This document shows, piece after piece, positions 1 through 10,239 of a stretch of 64,000 bases of DNA (position 1 is its first letter; each line of letters starts with the position of its first letter). The translations under genes and the position numbers were made by a program. The stretch covers positions 18,887,134 through 18,951,133 of the forward strand of contig NC_077239.1 of the NCBI RefSeq assembly GCF_947179165.1, read 5' to 3'. This stretch comes from Solanum dulcamara. Its lineage: Eukaryota; Streptophyta; Magnoliopsida; Solanales; Solanaceae. The notes beneath the pieces are model-generated. The model had not been told where the DNA came from. It searched no databases and saw only the letters and a program-made list of their open reading frames with translations.

Positions 1-510
1 AAGACAGAAGGAAAAAGAGCAAAGGATTGACAAGTATAATGAGGGAAGAATGGCTGACACGTTGACTGCCTTCGATAGACGAAAAAAAACTCAAGCGGTC
101 TAACCTAACCCCCAGGGCGGACCCCAACCGAAAGGCGCTAGACGGACTAAGGGCAAGTGAGATAAAGAAAGCAGCTGGCCCTTTGAGTCTTTCTCCAATG
201 AGAATAAAGAAAGTTTTTGGGCAAGACAAGAAAGGAACTCGCCCTTTGACACCAAGGGATAAGAGCTGATTGTTGGCGATGACTTGGTGAAGGGAATCTA
301 TGAGAGAAGGTTCTCGAACCGAGTTACGACCAACGCGGAACCAACGAGTTCAGTCGAACAAGGTAACAAGTCTAAGGGAAGGATCAAGCTTGAAAGGAAT
401 GGACGGGCGTAGGCTTAATAGTGAACGCAGACCCCCCTGCTTATAGATATGAGATCAATGACTTAAATAAAAGAAAGATGTCGAGAGAAAGTCTTAGCCC
501 TTAAAATGCG

Positions 511-905
511 TTGCGAAGAGAGATTGAAGACGAAGATTTTCTAACGCAGTGCGGGCATTGGATGGAAAAGACAGATAAAGGAACAACCCACCGGAAGGGC
601 ATACCTCAAGGGGCACCAATCTCCCCCGGCAAAGATCTATCTGCGCGAAGCCGACCTATGGATAGAAAGAAAGATGCAGGAAATCCAAATTTGCTTTGGG
701 AGTGTGAGATAGGCAGACGGGGAGTACGCAGCCGAACAACCGCTGGGGTTTCCAGCAGTGATAGCTGAACTAATCAGATGGGCCGCCCCAAACCTGGAGC
801 TGACATTTAAATCGGAAATCAACATCGGGTCCCGACTATCCGAAAAACGCAGACTGAAGCGGAAGATCACAAAATACAACACAACAAGGGGGTCGTTAGA
901 TCATA
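511..905 (+). pseudogene. Reverse-transcriptase-like fragment, organellar (group II-like) type
   Basis: The reading frame beginning near 511 contains KGIPQGAPISP, which matches the conserved (K)GxPQGxxxSP motif preceding the catalytic region in group II intron-type reverse transcriptases. After about 625 the frame must shift to continue sensibly: the other frame reads IYLREADLWIERKMQEI, as expected just after that motif. A further stop at about 708 and a shifted frame to about 905 complete the remnant. No YADD-type box is present, so this is a broken shard. It could come from a mitochondrial intron ORF or an unidentified mitochondrial ORF; the exact parent is not recognised. Confidence 0.4.
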
Positions 906-1402
906 GCTTGCGCAAAGGAAGAAGCTAATCAATCAGAATTGAGACAGGGAGGAGAGGCGAAAGAGAGATTTTTGAGCCTGCAAGCAGCAAGCAACAACGG
1001 TTTTTCAGCCGTTGCGCACTAGCTTGTAGTTTAGGGGTATAGTAGGGGTGCCCCTTTCTCAAACTTTTCTATAATATAAGGTAAGCTTTTTGGAACCCTA
1101 GTTTTGGAGTTTTCCCCAACCAACCTATACCTTACTAATAAAAAGGGGCTTCCCCTTTTCAACTGCATTGCACTGCCGCATAAACAATGGATCTGCTGGG
1201 CTGGATGAGCAACCTTCTATCTGGCCTCTGTACCAATAGTAGAGTGGCTTGCTACTTTCAAGCAGAAAAGGAAGATTGAGCAAGGCAAAGGAGAAAGTAG
1301 TTGTCCCCCCTTCTCTGGTAACCCGCCGCCGCATATGTAGAAAAAGAAGGAGCGGAGAAGGAAGAACAACCATTTTACTTTAGCACATGAGGTGGCGGGT
1401 TT

Positions 1403-1473
1403 GGCTAGGTAACATAATAGAAATGTATCGGACTGCAAATCCTGGAATGACGGTTCGACCCCGTCCTTGGCCT
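1403..1473 (+). tRNA. trnC: tRNA-Cys (GCA), plant mitochondrial type
   Basis: A 71-nt cloverleaf can be drawn. The acceptor stem is GGCTAGG (1403-1409) with CTTGGCC (1466-1472). The D stem is ACAT/ATGT (1412-1415 with 1423-1426). The anticodon arm has loop CTGCAAA (1433-1439) and anticodon GCA at 1435-1437. The T arm is GACGG/CCGTC closing TTCGACC, and the discriminator base is T1473. No 3' CCA is encoded, as is usual for plant organellar tRNA genes. The sequence closely resembles the native mitochondrial trnC-GCA of angiosperms as I remember it. The anticodon stem has one mismatch (C1429-T1443). In a nuclear copy it would probably not be expressed. Confidence 0.85.
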
Positions 1474-1888
1474 CGAGGAGTGGTGAGCAGCACGGAACTT
1501 GTTTCAATCAAATGGCATAGTATTAGGGTAGGAGGCTTTCCTTTGATATAGAAATCCACAGACAAGATTCTGGAACTTCCAAACCAAAGAAATGCAAGAT
1601 GAGAAGGAGCTTTTTACGTTACGCTTCAATAGAATGAATTCGGTAAGGGTACAATAGGCCCTATGGTCGATCGAAGGTGCTATGCCACTTGAACTCAAAT
1701 CTATCTGACCTTCAATCCATCTTTGTCCAGCCAGCTCATAACAAAATGTTAGACCAAGGCTGACACAACCAAATTGGTTGAGGAAAAGGAACCCCCAGCG
1801 ACCAAGCACTCCCGCCCCCAAAAGCGGAGACCGAAGAACCGCCAGGTTGTCGAGGACACGTCTGAAGAGGAGGCGGGCGCCCTCTAAA

Positions 1889-2226
1889 ATGATTAGAAGT
1901 GATAAGGGTGGAGAATACGAATCTCCTTTTGAAAAGATATGTTTAGAATATAAAATTATTCATCAAACTACTGCCCCCTACACACCACAATCAAATGGAA
2001 TTGCGGAAAGAAAAAGTCGAACATTAAAAAAATGATGAATGCTTTATCAATAAGTTCCGGTTTACCGCAGAACTTGTGGGGGGAAGCTATCCTTACAGCT
2101 AATCGAATATTTAACAGAGTACCCCACAGCAAAACACAAACTATTCCATATGAACTATAGAAAGGAAGAAAACTCAACTTGAAATATTTCAAAATGTGGG
2201 GGGTGTTTAGCAAAGGTCCAAGTTCC
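1889..2226 (+). pseudogene. Copia integrase core, C-terminal half (broken)
   Basis: The frame reads IRSDKGGEYES, then APYTPQSNGIAERK, both hallmarks of the copia integrase (rve) catalytic core: the aspartate of the SD-GGE box and the glutamate of the NGxAERKNRT box of the DDE triad are both visible. The frame then meets a stop at 2033-2035, continues as NALSISSGLPQNLWGEA, and meets another stop near 2158. The first aspartate and the HHCC zinc finger are missing with the truncated left end. This copy cannot integrate. It leads directly into the linker and RT downstream. Confidence 0.85.
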
Positions 2227-2227
2227 T

Positions 2228-2635
2228 TTGCCCAAAAGGGTAAAAATCGGACCAAAGACCGTGGATTGTGTTTTTATTGGCTATGCTACAAACAACAAAG
2301 CTTGTCGATTTTTGGTTCACAAATCGGAAAATTCTGAAATTAATGTTAATACGGTAATTGAATTAGATAATGCTGAATTCTTTAAAAATATTTATCCGTA
2401 TAAAACTAAATGTGAGTCCTCAAGTGAAAGATCTAAACGACCACGAGTAGAACTAAAGAAAAATAAACCAACCGAAGAGGATCCAAAGCGTAGCAAACGT
2501 CAAAGGATATCTACTTCCTTTGGACCAGATTTTGTGACATTTTTGCTTGAAAATGAGCCTCAAACATTTAAAGTTGCAATGTCTTCTTCTGATTCAGCAT
2601 TTTGGAAAAAGGCAATCAATAGTGAGATTCAATAA
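2228..2635 (+). pseudogene. Copia polyprotein linker between integrase and reverse transcriptase
   Basis: This frame begins after a frameshift near 2226 with a region (VDCVFIGYATNNKACRFLV) that matches the conserved piece found after the copia integrase, followed by a charged, lysine- and serine-rich variable linker. It ends with the start of the RVT_2 region (FWKKAINSEI) and a TAA at 2633-2635, where intact relatives read through into a stretch preceding NNHTWELVDLP. The linker has no enzymatic motif. The stop separates it from the RT frame, so the original polyprotein is interrupted here. Confidence 0.75.
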
Positions 2636-2659
2636 ATTTTAAATAACCATACATGGGAA

Positions 2660-3541
2660 TTGGTTGATCTTCCTCCTGGAAATAAACCTTTAGGATCAAA
2701 ATGGATATTTAAAAGGAAAATGAAAGCTGATGGCACTATTGATAAATATAAGACAAGTCTTGTGGTCAAAGGTTATAGACAAAAAAAAGGCATTGATTAC
2801 TTTGACACATACTCGCCGGTAATAAGAATAACATCTATTTGGGTGTTAGTGGCACTTGCAGCTGTATATGATCTTGAAATTCATCAAATGGATGTTAAGA
2901 CGGCTTTCTTAAATGGAGAATTGGAGGAAGAAATTTACATGGAACAACCTGAGGGTTTCGTAGTTTCAGGTAAAGAAAGGAAAGTGTGCAAACTTGTTAA
3001 GTCACTTTATGGACTTAAACAAGCACCTAAACAATGGAATGCGAAATTTGACCAAACAATGTTGGCAAATGGATTTAAGATTAATGAGTGTGACAAAAGT
3101 GTTTACATTAAAAATACTCTAAATCATGAAGTCATTGTTTGTTTATATGTTGATGACATGTTAATAATGAGTAAAGACATTGCCGATGTAAATGCTACTA
3201 AGCGTATGCTTGCTAGCAAATTTGACATGAAAGACTTAGGGGTTGCTGACTTAATCTTAGGAATTAGGATCCATCAAACTCCACAAGGTCTAGCATTATC
3301 ACAGTCACATTATATTGAAACCATTCTTGATAAGTTCAAGTATTTAAATTTTAATGTTGCAAAAACTCCAATTGATGTAAGTTTTGCACTTCAAAAAAAT
3401 GAAGGTAAAAGTGACTCACAATTGGACTATGCACGGGTTTTGGGAAGTTTGATGTATATTATGAATTGTACACCACCAGATATAGCATGTGCTATTAGCA
3501 AGTTGAGTCGATTCACGAATAATCCCAATCAAACTCATTAG
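2660..3541 (+). pseudogene. Copia reverse transcriptase domain (RVT_2)
   Basis: A long frame of about 293 residues covers essentially the whole copia RT: the GSKWIFKRK start, the KARLV-like box (here KTSLVVKGYRQ), the motif with the first catalytic aspartate (HQMDVKTAFLNGELEEEIYM), the QPEGF and SLYGLKQAPKQW boxes, and the catalytic CLYVDDML box. All three catalytic aspartates appear to be present. The frame stops at TAG 3539-3541, where relatives have tryptophan (TGG), i.e. a single G-to-A change. Upstream it is cut off from the integrase by TAA at 2633. It is the best preserved part of this element. Confidence 0.9.
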
Positions 3542-4120
3542 ATGGCAATGAAACGAGTCTTGGGGTATTTGAAACACACCGAAAACTATGTTTTGCATTA
3601 TAATAAATATCCCGCAGTAATTGAAGAATATAGTGATGCAAACTGAATCACCGGATCATCTGAATTTAAATCCACAAGTGGATATGTTTTCACCGTTGGT
3701 GGAGGAGCAGTGTCTTGGAAATCATCAAAACAGACATGCATCGCCCGCTCTACGATGGAGTCAGAATTTATAGCTTTAAACAAGGCTGGTGAAGAAGCTG
3801 AATGGCTTCGAAATTTTTTGAAAGATATTCCATTTTGGCCCAAACCTTTGGCACCCATATGTGTACATTGTGATAGCCAAGCGACAATAGGGAGGGCAGG
3901 AAGCGTTATGTATAATGGAAAATCGTGTCACATTCGATGGCGACACAATACTGTTAGACAACTACTCTCTAGTGGTGTTATCACTATTGACTACGTAAAG
4001 TCAAGAGATAATGTATCGGATCCACTAACAAAAGGCTTATCTAGAGAGGCTGTTGAAAGATCATCGAGGGGAATGGGGTTAAGGCCTAGGACAAGTCATC
4101 ATAGCGGTAACTCTACCTAG
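3542..4120 (+). pseudogene. Copia RNase H domain and polyprotein C-terminus
   Basis: Directly in frame after the TAG at 3539-3541, the sequence reads [49 protein letters not shown] and HCDSQATI, the ordered landmarks of copia RNase H (catalytic aspartate in YSDA, glutamate in ESE, aspartate in CDSQ). A TGA at 3644-3646 stands where relatives have tryptophan, again a one-base G-to-A change. The frame ends naturally after the DPLTKGL box at about 4120. The enzyme would remove the RNA strand during reverse transcription; this copy is interrupted twice. Confidence 0.85.
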
Positions 4121-4705
4121 TAGACTGAAGATCCCAAGAACTAGGTTCAAAGAGATCAAACAAAGTTATGATTGACGGTTCAACATTGTCAAATAACTCA
4201 ATCCATTCTCGTGATGATGACAATGTTCCGAAACAAAGGATAAAACCTTAAGGCTTTTTAATGAGTTAATACAGCATTAAAGGTTTTTTAATGATTATCT
4301 AAGTCTAGCGAAAAATAACTAGATAGTGTGTCTATAGGACTAGACGTTTAGAAATCACCTATGTGAATGTGAAGTATAAGCCGCTTCAAGGGGAATGACG
4401 GTAAAGGCCCATTCTCTATACATTCACGAAACCAGGCGGTGTTCATGGCTGAAAAGAACACAACCGTGAGAACCATAGATGGTTGATGATTAATTGTGTG
4501 ACTTATGTTGTCTAGTTATACAACAAAGTTCGACGGTTCAAGGATATCGCATCTACCGATTGATCGAGTATATCCTATATAAGTTCACTATGGAAAGTTC
4601 AAAGGGAAACCTACTTATCCAGATGCAATTAATCTTCATTTGTATATCACACACTTATCCGTGCATTCCTTTATCTTGTAGACATTCCCCATTCATGTGG
4701 GGGAT
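4121..4705 (+). other. Copia 3' untranslated region with polypurine tract
   Basis: Between the end of the polyprotein and the LTR lies about 580 bp without a conserved frame. It ends in the purine run GTGGGGGA (4697-4704) immediately before TGTTGGG. That run is the expected polypurine primer site for plus-strand DNA synthesis. Two similar pieces beginning AAGGCTTTTTAATG and AAGGTTTTTTAATG occur near 4251 and 4281. Confidence 0.65.
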
Positions 4706-5590
4706 TGTTGGGTTTAATTGATAGTTTGAATGGGAAATTGAGGGAAAAAGAAGTGGAGAGGAAAATGATTTGTTCTCTCTTGCTTTATTAAATAAGTTTT
4801 GGTCTCATATAGGTGGTGGAAATGAAAAGTCTCCTACTTAAAAGTAGAAGCACTACTTCATGTTGCTAAAGGGTCAAGAAGAGGGTATCCCCTCGCGCCG
4901 TCGTCGTCTCGCTCGCTCGACTCGGCTTCTACTATGGCTACGGTTACGGCTACGGCTACGGCTTCGGCTTCGGATTTGGATTTGATCAATTGATATGATT
5001 GATTGATAATCTTTTTGAACTAAATTTTCTTTAAATTTTAATTAATTAATATTATTTATTTATTTAATTAAGTAAGTAAAAAAATCCTGACCCGCGACCC
5101 GTTTCTTTCCCGGATTAATTTAAAAATATTTCCCTCAGTTTTTTCAATAGATTTTTGAAAGGTTGCAACCTTGTACGAAAAGTTGCAAACCTTTTCTCAA
5201 CAGGCAAATCTTTTTCCAACAGGTGTCTTTTATTAAAAGGTGCAAACAGTCTATATATGTCTCTTAATCCTCAGAATGTTCCATACGAAATTTCTGAAAC
5301 AACATCTTCTTCTTCTTTCTGCACTTCCTAAAATCGTGTGATATACAGCCTTCGAGTGGTTCGCAGTCATCAAAATTTGCAGTACCTCTACTTTGGTGAG
5401 AAAATCATTCTATCTTGGGAGGAAAGATTCTAAAACCTCAGGTACTTTGAGGAGAATAATTTCCCTAAGGACACACTGTGCATTCAGTGGGCTCGATTTT
5501 GTTCTTGCATTAATTTTTCAGATTCTGTGTTTTATTACCTTTAGTTGTTGTTACTGTTTTTTAATATTTACAATACAGTTTACTACCAGG
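4706..5590 (+). repeat. Copia 3' LTR (right end uncertain)
   Basis: The LTR begins TGTTGGGTTTAATT directly after the polypurine tract. It contains a hexanucleotide repeat (4935-4984) and a possible TATA-like run, CTATATATG, near 5251. The CA-type end cannot be fixed because the 5' LTR is absent; the segment from about 5390 to 5590 (TTCAGTGGGCTCG and following) resembles the R-U5 part of Solanaceae copia LTRs. No target-site duplication can be tested. Confidence 0.6.
4935..4984 (+). repeat. GGCTAC/GGCTTC hexamer tandem repeat within the copia LTR
   Basis: About eight consecutive 6-bp units vary around GGCTAC, GGTTAC and GGCTTC and end in GGATTT GGATTT. They sit some 230 bp into the LTR, in the region expected to be U3, just after a locally GC-rich stretch containing TCGTCGTCTCGCTCGCTCG. 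Confidence 0.75.
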
Positions 5591-5599
5591 GACAACCAA

Positions 5600-6874
5600 A
5601 CTCATTGTAAGTCAAATATTTTAACTGAAAGCTACTATGGATCATACAGAGACTTAAAAATCGGCATTTTGCATAGAAACCAATTTATAAAAATGATTAA
5701 TTTGCTTCAAGCTCTTCTTTAACCAACACATTTAACTAAGCCAGAATATGCAGATAACACAAGTTGAGGATGATATACATAAATGGAAATCACAAAGAAT
5801 TTTAGCTCATACATACAGAGAACTTGACCAATCTACCAAATGCAAACCTCTTATTAGTCAAACACCGACCATTAAAACACATATTCAGACCAATATGACA
5901 ACCAAACTATACTAGTATTCCTTTTACATTTATGGCTGAAACGACATCATTAAAGACAGATATAAACCAAACCAGCAAGCGACCTAGAAAATCAATATTG
6001 ATATGTTAAGCTGAACGGATTTCTATCGGTGAAATTAATAACAAAGATACCAAAATTCAGAAGAAAACACTAGCTAATCATTCAAGAACTGAACCCAATT
6101 CATCACAAAATAAATATTGAAACAGAAAAGAACATGAAAGTAGATGATTATTACATTTTAAGGAGCAGCATTCCGGGATGACAAACTTGACTACGAAGCA
6201 ATTTCCACAACACGAGCTTGATTCCGTAGAACCTTTGGAATTCGAAATCGAAAACCATTAAACCTTTGAATTTCTAAAGTAGATTTAGCTAAGCTATTTG
6301 GGGTGTTTAATTTTAGAACTCGTATATTAGAGGATGAAATGGTGTGTTCCTTGAGGGTCCAAAGTCGTCTCTCTCAATCCTACCAACAGTGAAGATGACG
6401 GAAGAATTTATAGGGAAATTAAAAATCAGGTCGAAATTGGGGGTTCAAATTCGAAATTCGAATTCTTTGAAGGATAAGGAACGAGCTGGAATATATGTAG
6501 GTGTTGGATTGTATTGGGGATTGGGGTGGTGTGGTGTATTTATTGTAAAGTGGGGAATGGAAATTGGATGGTGGGAATTGGGGTAAAAGAAATGGCTAGA
6601 ATTGCAAATTAGAAAAATGACCACATGATTTTAATTATACCCAATTAAATTATGAATTTAGTCAAAATAAATTTAATTAGTAAAATCGGCTAAAAGTTAA
6701 ATAAGACGAATTAACACTAATTAATCAACAAACTTCTTAATTCTAACAAAATAAAGTAGTTAACTTAATTATGAACTAATTAATTCAAATATATAAACTA
6801 CTAATTTATAAAATAATTAATTAAAAATAAAATCTTTTTTTGAGGTCACTTTCGAATATTCATAAAAAATAATA

Positions 6875-6936
<62 letters not shown>

Positions 6937-7079
6937 CAAAAATTGTAAAAACGAAAAATTCACTTAAAACAACTTGAAAATATTTTTGGATTTTTTAAAA
7001 GTAAATATTTCAAATTGTTTAAAATTGAAAAAATTCGATAACTAATTTACGTTGTGGAGGATCAAAATTGGGTGTCAAT
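5600..7079. other. Intergenic stretch; right part resembles a degenerate gypsy LTR end
   Basis: No convincing gene is visible. Short frames at 5393-5722 and 6344-6586 lack any recognisable domain. From about 6830 the sequence (TTTTTTTGAGGTCACTTTCG, then AAAACAACTTGAAAATAT, ending near 7079 with AAATTGGGTGTCAATA) resembles the 3' end of long gypsy LTRs seen in Solanaceae, but no partner LTR, PBS or TSD is present. The piece is interrupted by an AT microsatellite at 6881-6931. Confidence 0.35.
6881..6931. repeat. (AT)n microsatellite
   Basis: About 25 uninterrupted AT dinucleotides, flanked by AATAATTATA on the left and ATATTCAAAA on the right. Confidence 0.95.
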
Positions 7080-7345
7080 AGTGAGCTAAGAACTTGTCCT
7101 AATCCCCATCCATAGTAGTAGAGGCATGTTAGGAGACATGTTAGATATTCATGGAGTCTATGTTGTCTATTCCTTTAGATTTGAGTTTGATCCTCTTTTA
7201 TCGAGACATTCATGTTTAGACCTTGATTCCGCACATATGATTTAGTCTTATTGTTCTTAATTACTTTATATATGCTCATGTATGATATGCTCTCGAGATT
7301 CTAATTGTCGTATCGCTCCTAGGGCCCAGCTTGGGTCATGACATT
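7080..7345 (+). repeat. Tail of a Ty3/gypsy LTR (remnant)
   Basis: The segment ends GGGCCCAGCTTGGGTCATGACA at about 7322-7343, essentially the same terminus as the 5' LTR of element A (GCCCATTTTGGGTCATGACA, ending 24540). It is followed by unrelated sequence instead of a PBS, so it is a truncated LTR tail. The upstream boundary at about 7080 is inferred from the end of the neighbouring remnant. Confidence 0.5.
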
Positions 7346-8060
7346 ATGGACCAACATGGCTAACACATATCACAACAAGTCATAAACAGAAATAAAATTC
7401 TTGTCTCAAGTCTTGACTTAATAAACACATGAAACATGCCCCACATGATCACATATTACTCAGTCCATTCAAGAAACCAATCGCATTAGGTGTGGTATCC
7501 GAGACAACCAAATGATAACCTACATCAGGTATGGTCTCCGAGCCAACGATGATATCATGTATCATAATATATCACAAACACCATTAATAACAATCACACT
7601 CGTACACCCAAATAAACACATTGATTGCATGCAAGTGACAATATATATCATTCCGAATCATGTTTTTTCCCTTTCTCTAATCATATATCGTGCATGCAAT
7701 ACTGACGAAGCAGTTAACAAGCACATATAACATAAACAGAAAAAACAACAATCAATTAGGTTCTCTCATCAAATCCACACATAAGTTGTTAGTGTACCAG
7801 GGTTGTACCCGTTTTAATTGTAAATGTACCAGCATGGTACCCGATTCAAATATACCGACATGGTACCCAATCAAATAATAAACATACAACACAATCACAA
7901 CCACAATGCAACAATCACACTTGAAGCCACAAGTAAATCAATAGGTTCATTGCATGAGATTATCAATGTGAAATCATTTCACTTTCACCATTTATTCTCT
8001 GAATATGCATTACACAAGATTTCACATGGAACAGTCAATATAAACACACACACACACGAG
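7346..8060 (-). repeat. Ty3/gypsy-type LTR remnant (minus strand) with subrepeats
   Basis: Read on the minus strand, 8060 to 7700 (GTGTGTGT run, TTGTGGTTGTGATTGTG, then stem-loop subrepeats) parallels the LTR remnant at 35296-35410 (TTGTGGACTGTGGTTGTG, then a stem-loop and an AC run), which supports a minus-strand LTR. Three subrepeats lie at 7792-7866. An AC run at 8045-8058 marks the join to copia sequence. Neither end of the LTR is preserved and the short ORFs here have no domain. Confidence 0.45.
7792..7866 (-). repeat. LTR stem-loop subrepeats, GTACC/GGTAC type
   Basis: Three tandem units 26-32 bp apart. The best is GTACC-AGCAT-GGTAC at 7826-7840, flanked on the minus strand by GAATCGG, the same 5' flank as the subrepeats of element A. 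The unit at 7852-7866 keeps four of five pairs around loop GACAT; the unit near 7794-7809 keeps GTAC/GTAC only. Confidence 0.6.
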
Positions 8061-8078
8061 GGACCAGGTTCACAATAA

Positions 8079-8252
8079 CTCCAAGAGTTAAACGCTAAGA
8101 ATGCTCAGCTTACTGCACAAGAAGAAGACCTTAAGGACAGGTTGTTGACAACTCATGCTGAAGCAAATGTTCGTCTTATCCTCCCCTTCAAAACCTTGCT
8201 CCCTAACCTACCCTCTCCTAAAAAGTCCTCTTTTATAAAAGTTCTGCTTTGA
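8079..8252 (+). pseudogene. C-terminal fragment of a retroelement protein (probably SIRE-like copia)
   Basis: A 57-residue open frame without a start reads LQELNAKNAQLTAQEEDLKDR and ends in TGA at 8250-8252. It is a heptad-like, glutamine- and glutamate-rich helix such as occurs in the extra C-terminal ORF of plant SIRE/Maximus copia elements. That origin fits its place about 450 bp upstream of a SIRE-like polypurine tract and LTR. Its left neighbour is gypsy LTR sequence, so the fragment is truncated at about 8060. Function in this state is none; identity is an inference from resemblance. Confidence 0.4.
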
Positions 8253-8702
8253 TTTTCTTGTTTTCTAGCAACTTATTTTTTATTTTTGATTCATTTTATT
8301 TCAATATTTTGTAATGTCTATCTTATTAGTAAATGAATGGTGCTTCTAATCACTTGATTTTATTCCTCATTTCATGTCTCTCTCTTCTTCTATGATTTTA
8401 TCATAAATTGTATAGTTATTTAACTTGATTTACTGTTTGCCCTTTTAATGATGTCAAAAAGAGAAAATAAGGACTGTGTTGAGCTGTGTCATGAGGCTGA
8501 TACCGATATGATAGAAAATGAGAAGGGACCTGGTTGAATGGTTTAAGGGGGAAGAGCATTGTGATAGGGGGAATTCTTGGTGTTAAAGAGAAAAAAACAA
8601 ATTGAACTTGTGAAAGGTGTAGTGTTGTTGGCTGATTGATTGAGCATAGTGGCAGTGATTTGATTTTACAGTTGAGTTTGTCATCATCAAAAAGAAGAAA
8701 AA
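8253..8702 (+). other. SIRE-like copia 3' untranslated region with degenerate polypurine tract
   Basis: The stretch includes AAGGGGGAAGAG (about 8547) and ends TTTGTCATCATCAAAAAGAAGAAAAA immediately before TGTTAGAATG. In SIRE-type elements the same context (TTTGTCATCATCAAA followed by a purine run) precedes the 3' LTR; here the usual GGGGGAGA has decayed to GAAGAAAAA (8692-8702). Confidence 0.55.
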
Positions 8703-9430
8703 TGTTAGAATGTAGTTTTAATGATTTGACAAACTGAGATCTGGTATGCAACCTGATCCCATGTTAGAATTGAATTATTGTGTACAAATGAAAGTGAAAG
8801 TCGACAAATAATACACTGCTATAATTATTTCGTGGGTGCTCAGACTGTGTCAGTGTAGCAGGTCTCCTGGCCAATAGAATCGCCCCAAGGGGACATAATC
8901 ATTTTATATTATGTCTCACTTATATTGGCACAAATGAGCTTTTCACGAAAATTATCTCTCACAAAAAACAAGCAAGAACACTTTCACTCTCAGAAAATAG
9001 AAACGAAGAAACAACAACAAAGCTTATGGTCAATGTGTGTTGTTCCTAAGTTTTTTTTTTGCTCATCTCTTGTGAATTACCAGGTCCTAATCTATAAACG
9101 ATTCTGGTATTTTTTTGAATCTTTTTCTCGCTCATTCAGAGATCCATAGCTAGAGTTAGCTACGATGGAGTTTTGTTGAAGTCTATTAGCTAGAGTTACT
9201 TGGTGTAGTGGGTAGCAGAGTTACTACTTTAAGATTAAAGATTCCAGATGTCTTAGTAAGGGGGAAGGGGTTAAGAGTTTAATCCTTAGGATTGCAAGAG
9301 GTTGTAATCATTCTTTGATCCTTGTTTGATAATGGAATTTGGGTGAAATCCTGTGAGACAGGCTGTAGTTTTTCTTCCTTTGGGCAAGGGAGTTTCCACG
9401 TAAAGACACAATAGTTTTACCAAACTTTTT
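8703..9430 (+). repeat. SIRE-like copia 3' LTR (right end approximate)
   Basis: The LTR starts TGTTAGAATG at 8703 after the degenerate polypurine tract. Its right part (GTGAAATCCTGTGAGACAGG near 9344 and GGGAGTTTCCACGTAAAG near 9389) matches the R-U5 of Solanaceae SIRE-like LTRs from memory. No second LTR or TSD exists in the window. The sequence 9430-10200 that follows holds no recognisable feature apart from weak frames. Confidence 0.55.
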
Positions 9431-10230
9431 CCCACTTGATCTCATGAAGTTGTGAATTAGGTTATGAAAATTTGGGGAAGAATGGGTGAAGAAAAGTAAG
9501 AGAACATTCATCTGTTTGCAGAGAAATATATCTTAGAAGGAAAGTAAATCATGTGATATGCACGTGAGAAGTCTTCCGTTAAAAAAGTAGCGATGTATAG
9601 GATAATGACTAAAAGTGCACCACTTTATTAAAGAAAGAGGACTATTAGTGCTTAAAATAAACTAATATGTATTATTTTTAGTCTAAAATAATAAAAAAAG
9701 TATATGATTTTGGGCCTTTTGTCCAAATCTTGAATAAAACCCGGCAAAAGAAAAGGAGTCATGAAAATCGTCAAGAAAAGTACATAAGTTTAATCTTCTC
9801 TTCTTCTTTTTTAAGCTTCAAAATTTCCTTGAGCCACTACGACATCGTCAACTTCTCAAAATTCTCTGTCTTAGGAAAATATATTATTTTAAATAAAAAT
9901 TAAAGTCAAAGATATTAATATGTTAATTCTTGCGTGACTTGTCATACTTCATTAATCTTATCCAAAGATTACGTTTCAATCTTTGAACCTTATAATTGTC
10001 TATGTTGTTTTATATTATTTTTCAACAAGTACCGTAGCATGAACGACTTTGTCAATTGTAGACTTTTTGCTGCTTTGAATATTCTTTCACCGCGGGCTTT
10101 TGCTACGCTCCTAACTTTATTGAATATCTATCTGACTTCGTATGCAAAAATGCATATATGCTGGGCCAGAATTAGATATGATCGACAAAAAATTATATTA
10201 TTTATATTTAATTAAAATTATTTTTTTATG

Positions 10231-10239
10231 TATATATAA
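10231..10239 (+). promoter_or_regulatory. Possible TATA element upstream of the LOR gene
   Basis: TATATATAA lies about 267 bp before the LOR start codon at 10506. The region is very AT-rich, so such runs are common and the transcription start is not known; the 5' leader might also be spliced. Confidence 0.25.

Larger units (their letters stand above)
1..1885. other. Mitochondrial-type DNA segment (probable NUMT)
   Basis: This stretch is visibly richer in G+C than the rest of the window and is dense in short purine-rich tracts typical of plant mitochondrial intergenic DNA. It carries a plant mitochondrial-type tRNA-Cys gene (1403-1473) and a shard of a group II-like reverse transcriptase (511-900). 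At its right end a basic, charged reading frame (about 1747-1890, with runs such as KRRRP and EDTSEEEAG) stops at a TAA just before copia sequence begins near 1886. The origin of that last piece is unknown to me. Either the segment is mitochondrial DNA moved to the nucleus, or a copia fragment lodged in mitochondrial DNA and moved with it. The left boundary is outside the window. Confidence 0.6.
1886..5590 (+). mobile_element. 5'-truncated Ty1/copia retrotransposon with 3' LTR
   Basis: In copia order (integrase, then RT, then RNase H) the segment holds the end of an integrase core, a linker, a full RVT_2-type reverse transcriptase, an RNase H, a 3' untranslated region, a polypurine tract and a 3' LTR starting TGTTGGG at 4706. 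The 5' LTR, PBS, gag, protease and the first part of integrase are missing, so the left end at about 1886 is a truncation against mitochondrial-type DNA. The reading frame is broken by several stops and at least one frameshift, so this copy is dead. The 3' limit of the LTR is not certain because there is no second LTR to compare. Confidence 0.85.

Noticed and set aside
637..1821. Several minus-strand ORFs of 60-105 residues
   Set aside because: No domain, overlapping one another in different frames in mitochondrial-type DNA and lying across the tRNA gene; open by chance.
6881..6931. AT run as a replication origin or matrix-attachment site
   Set aside because: Simple microsatellite; no supporting motif.
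8416..8751. 111-residue minus-strand ORF
   Set aside because: Crosses the copia 3' UTR, polypurine tract and LTR start on the opposite strand; no domain.
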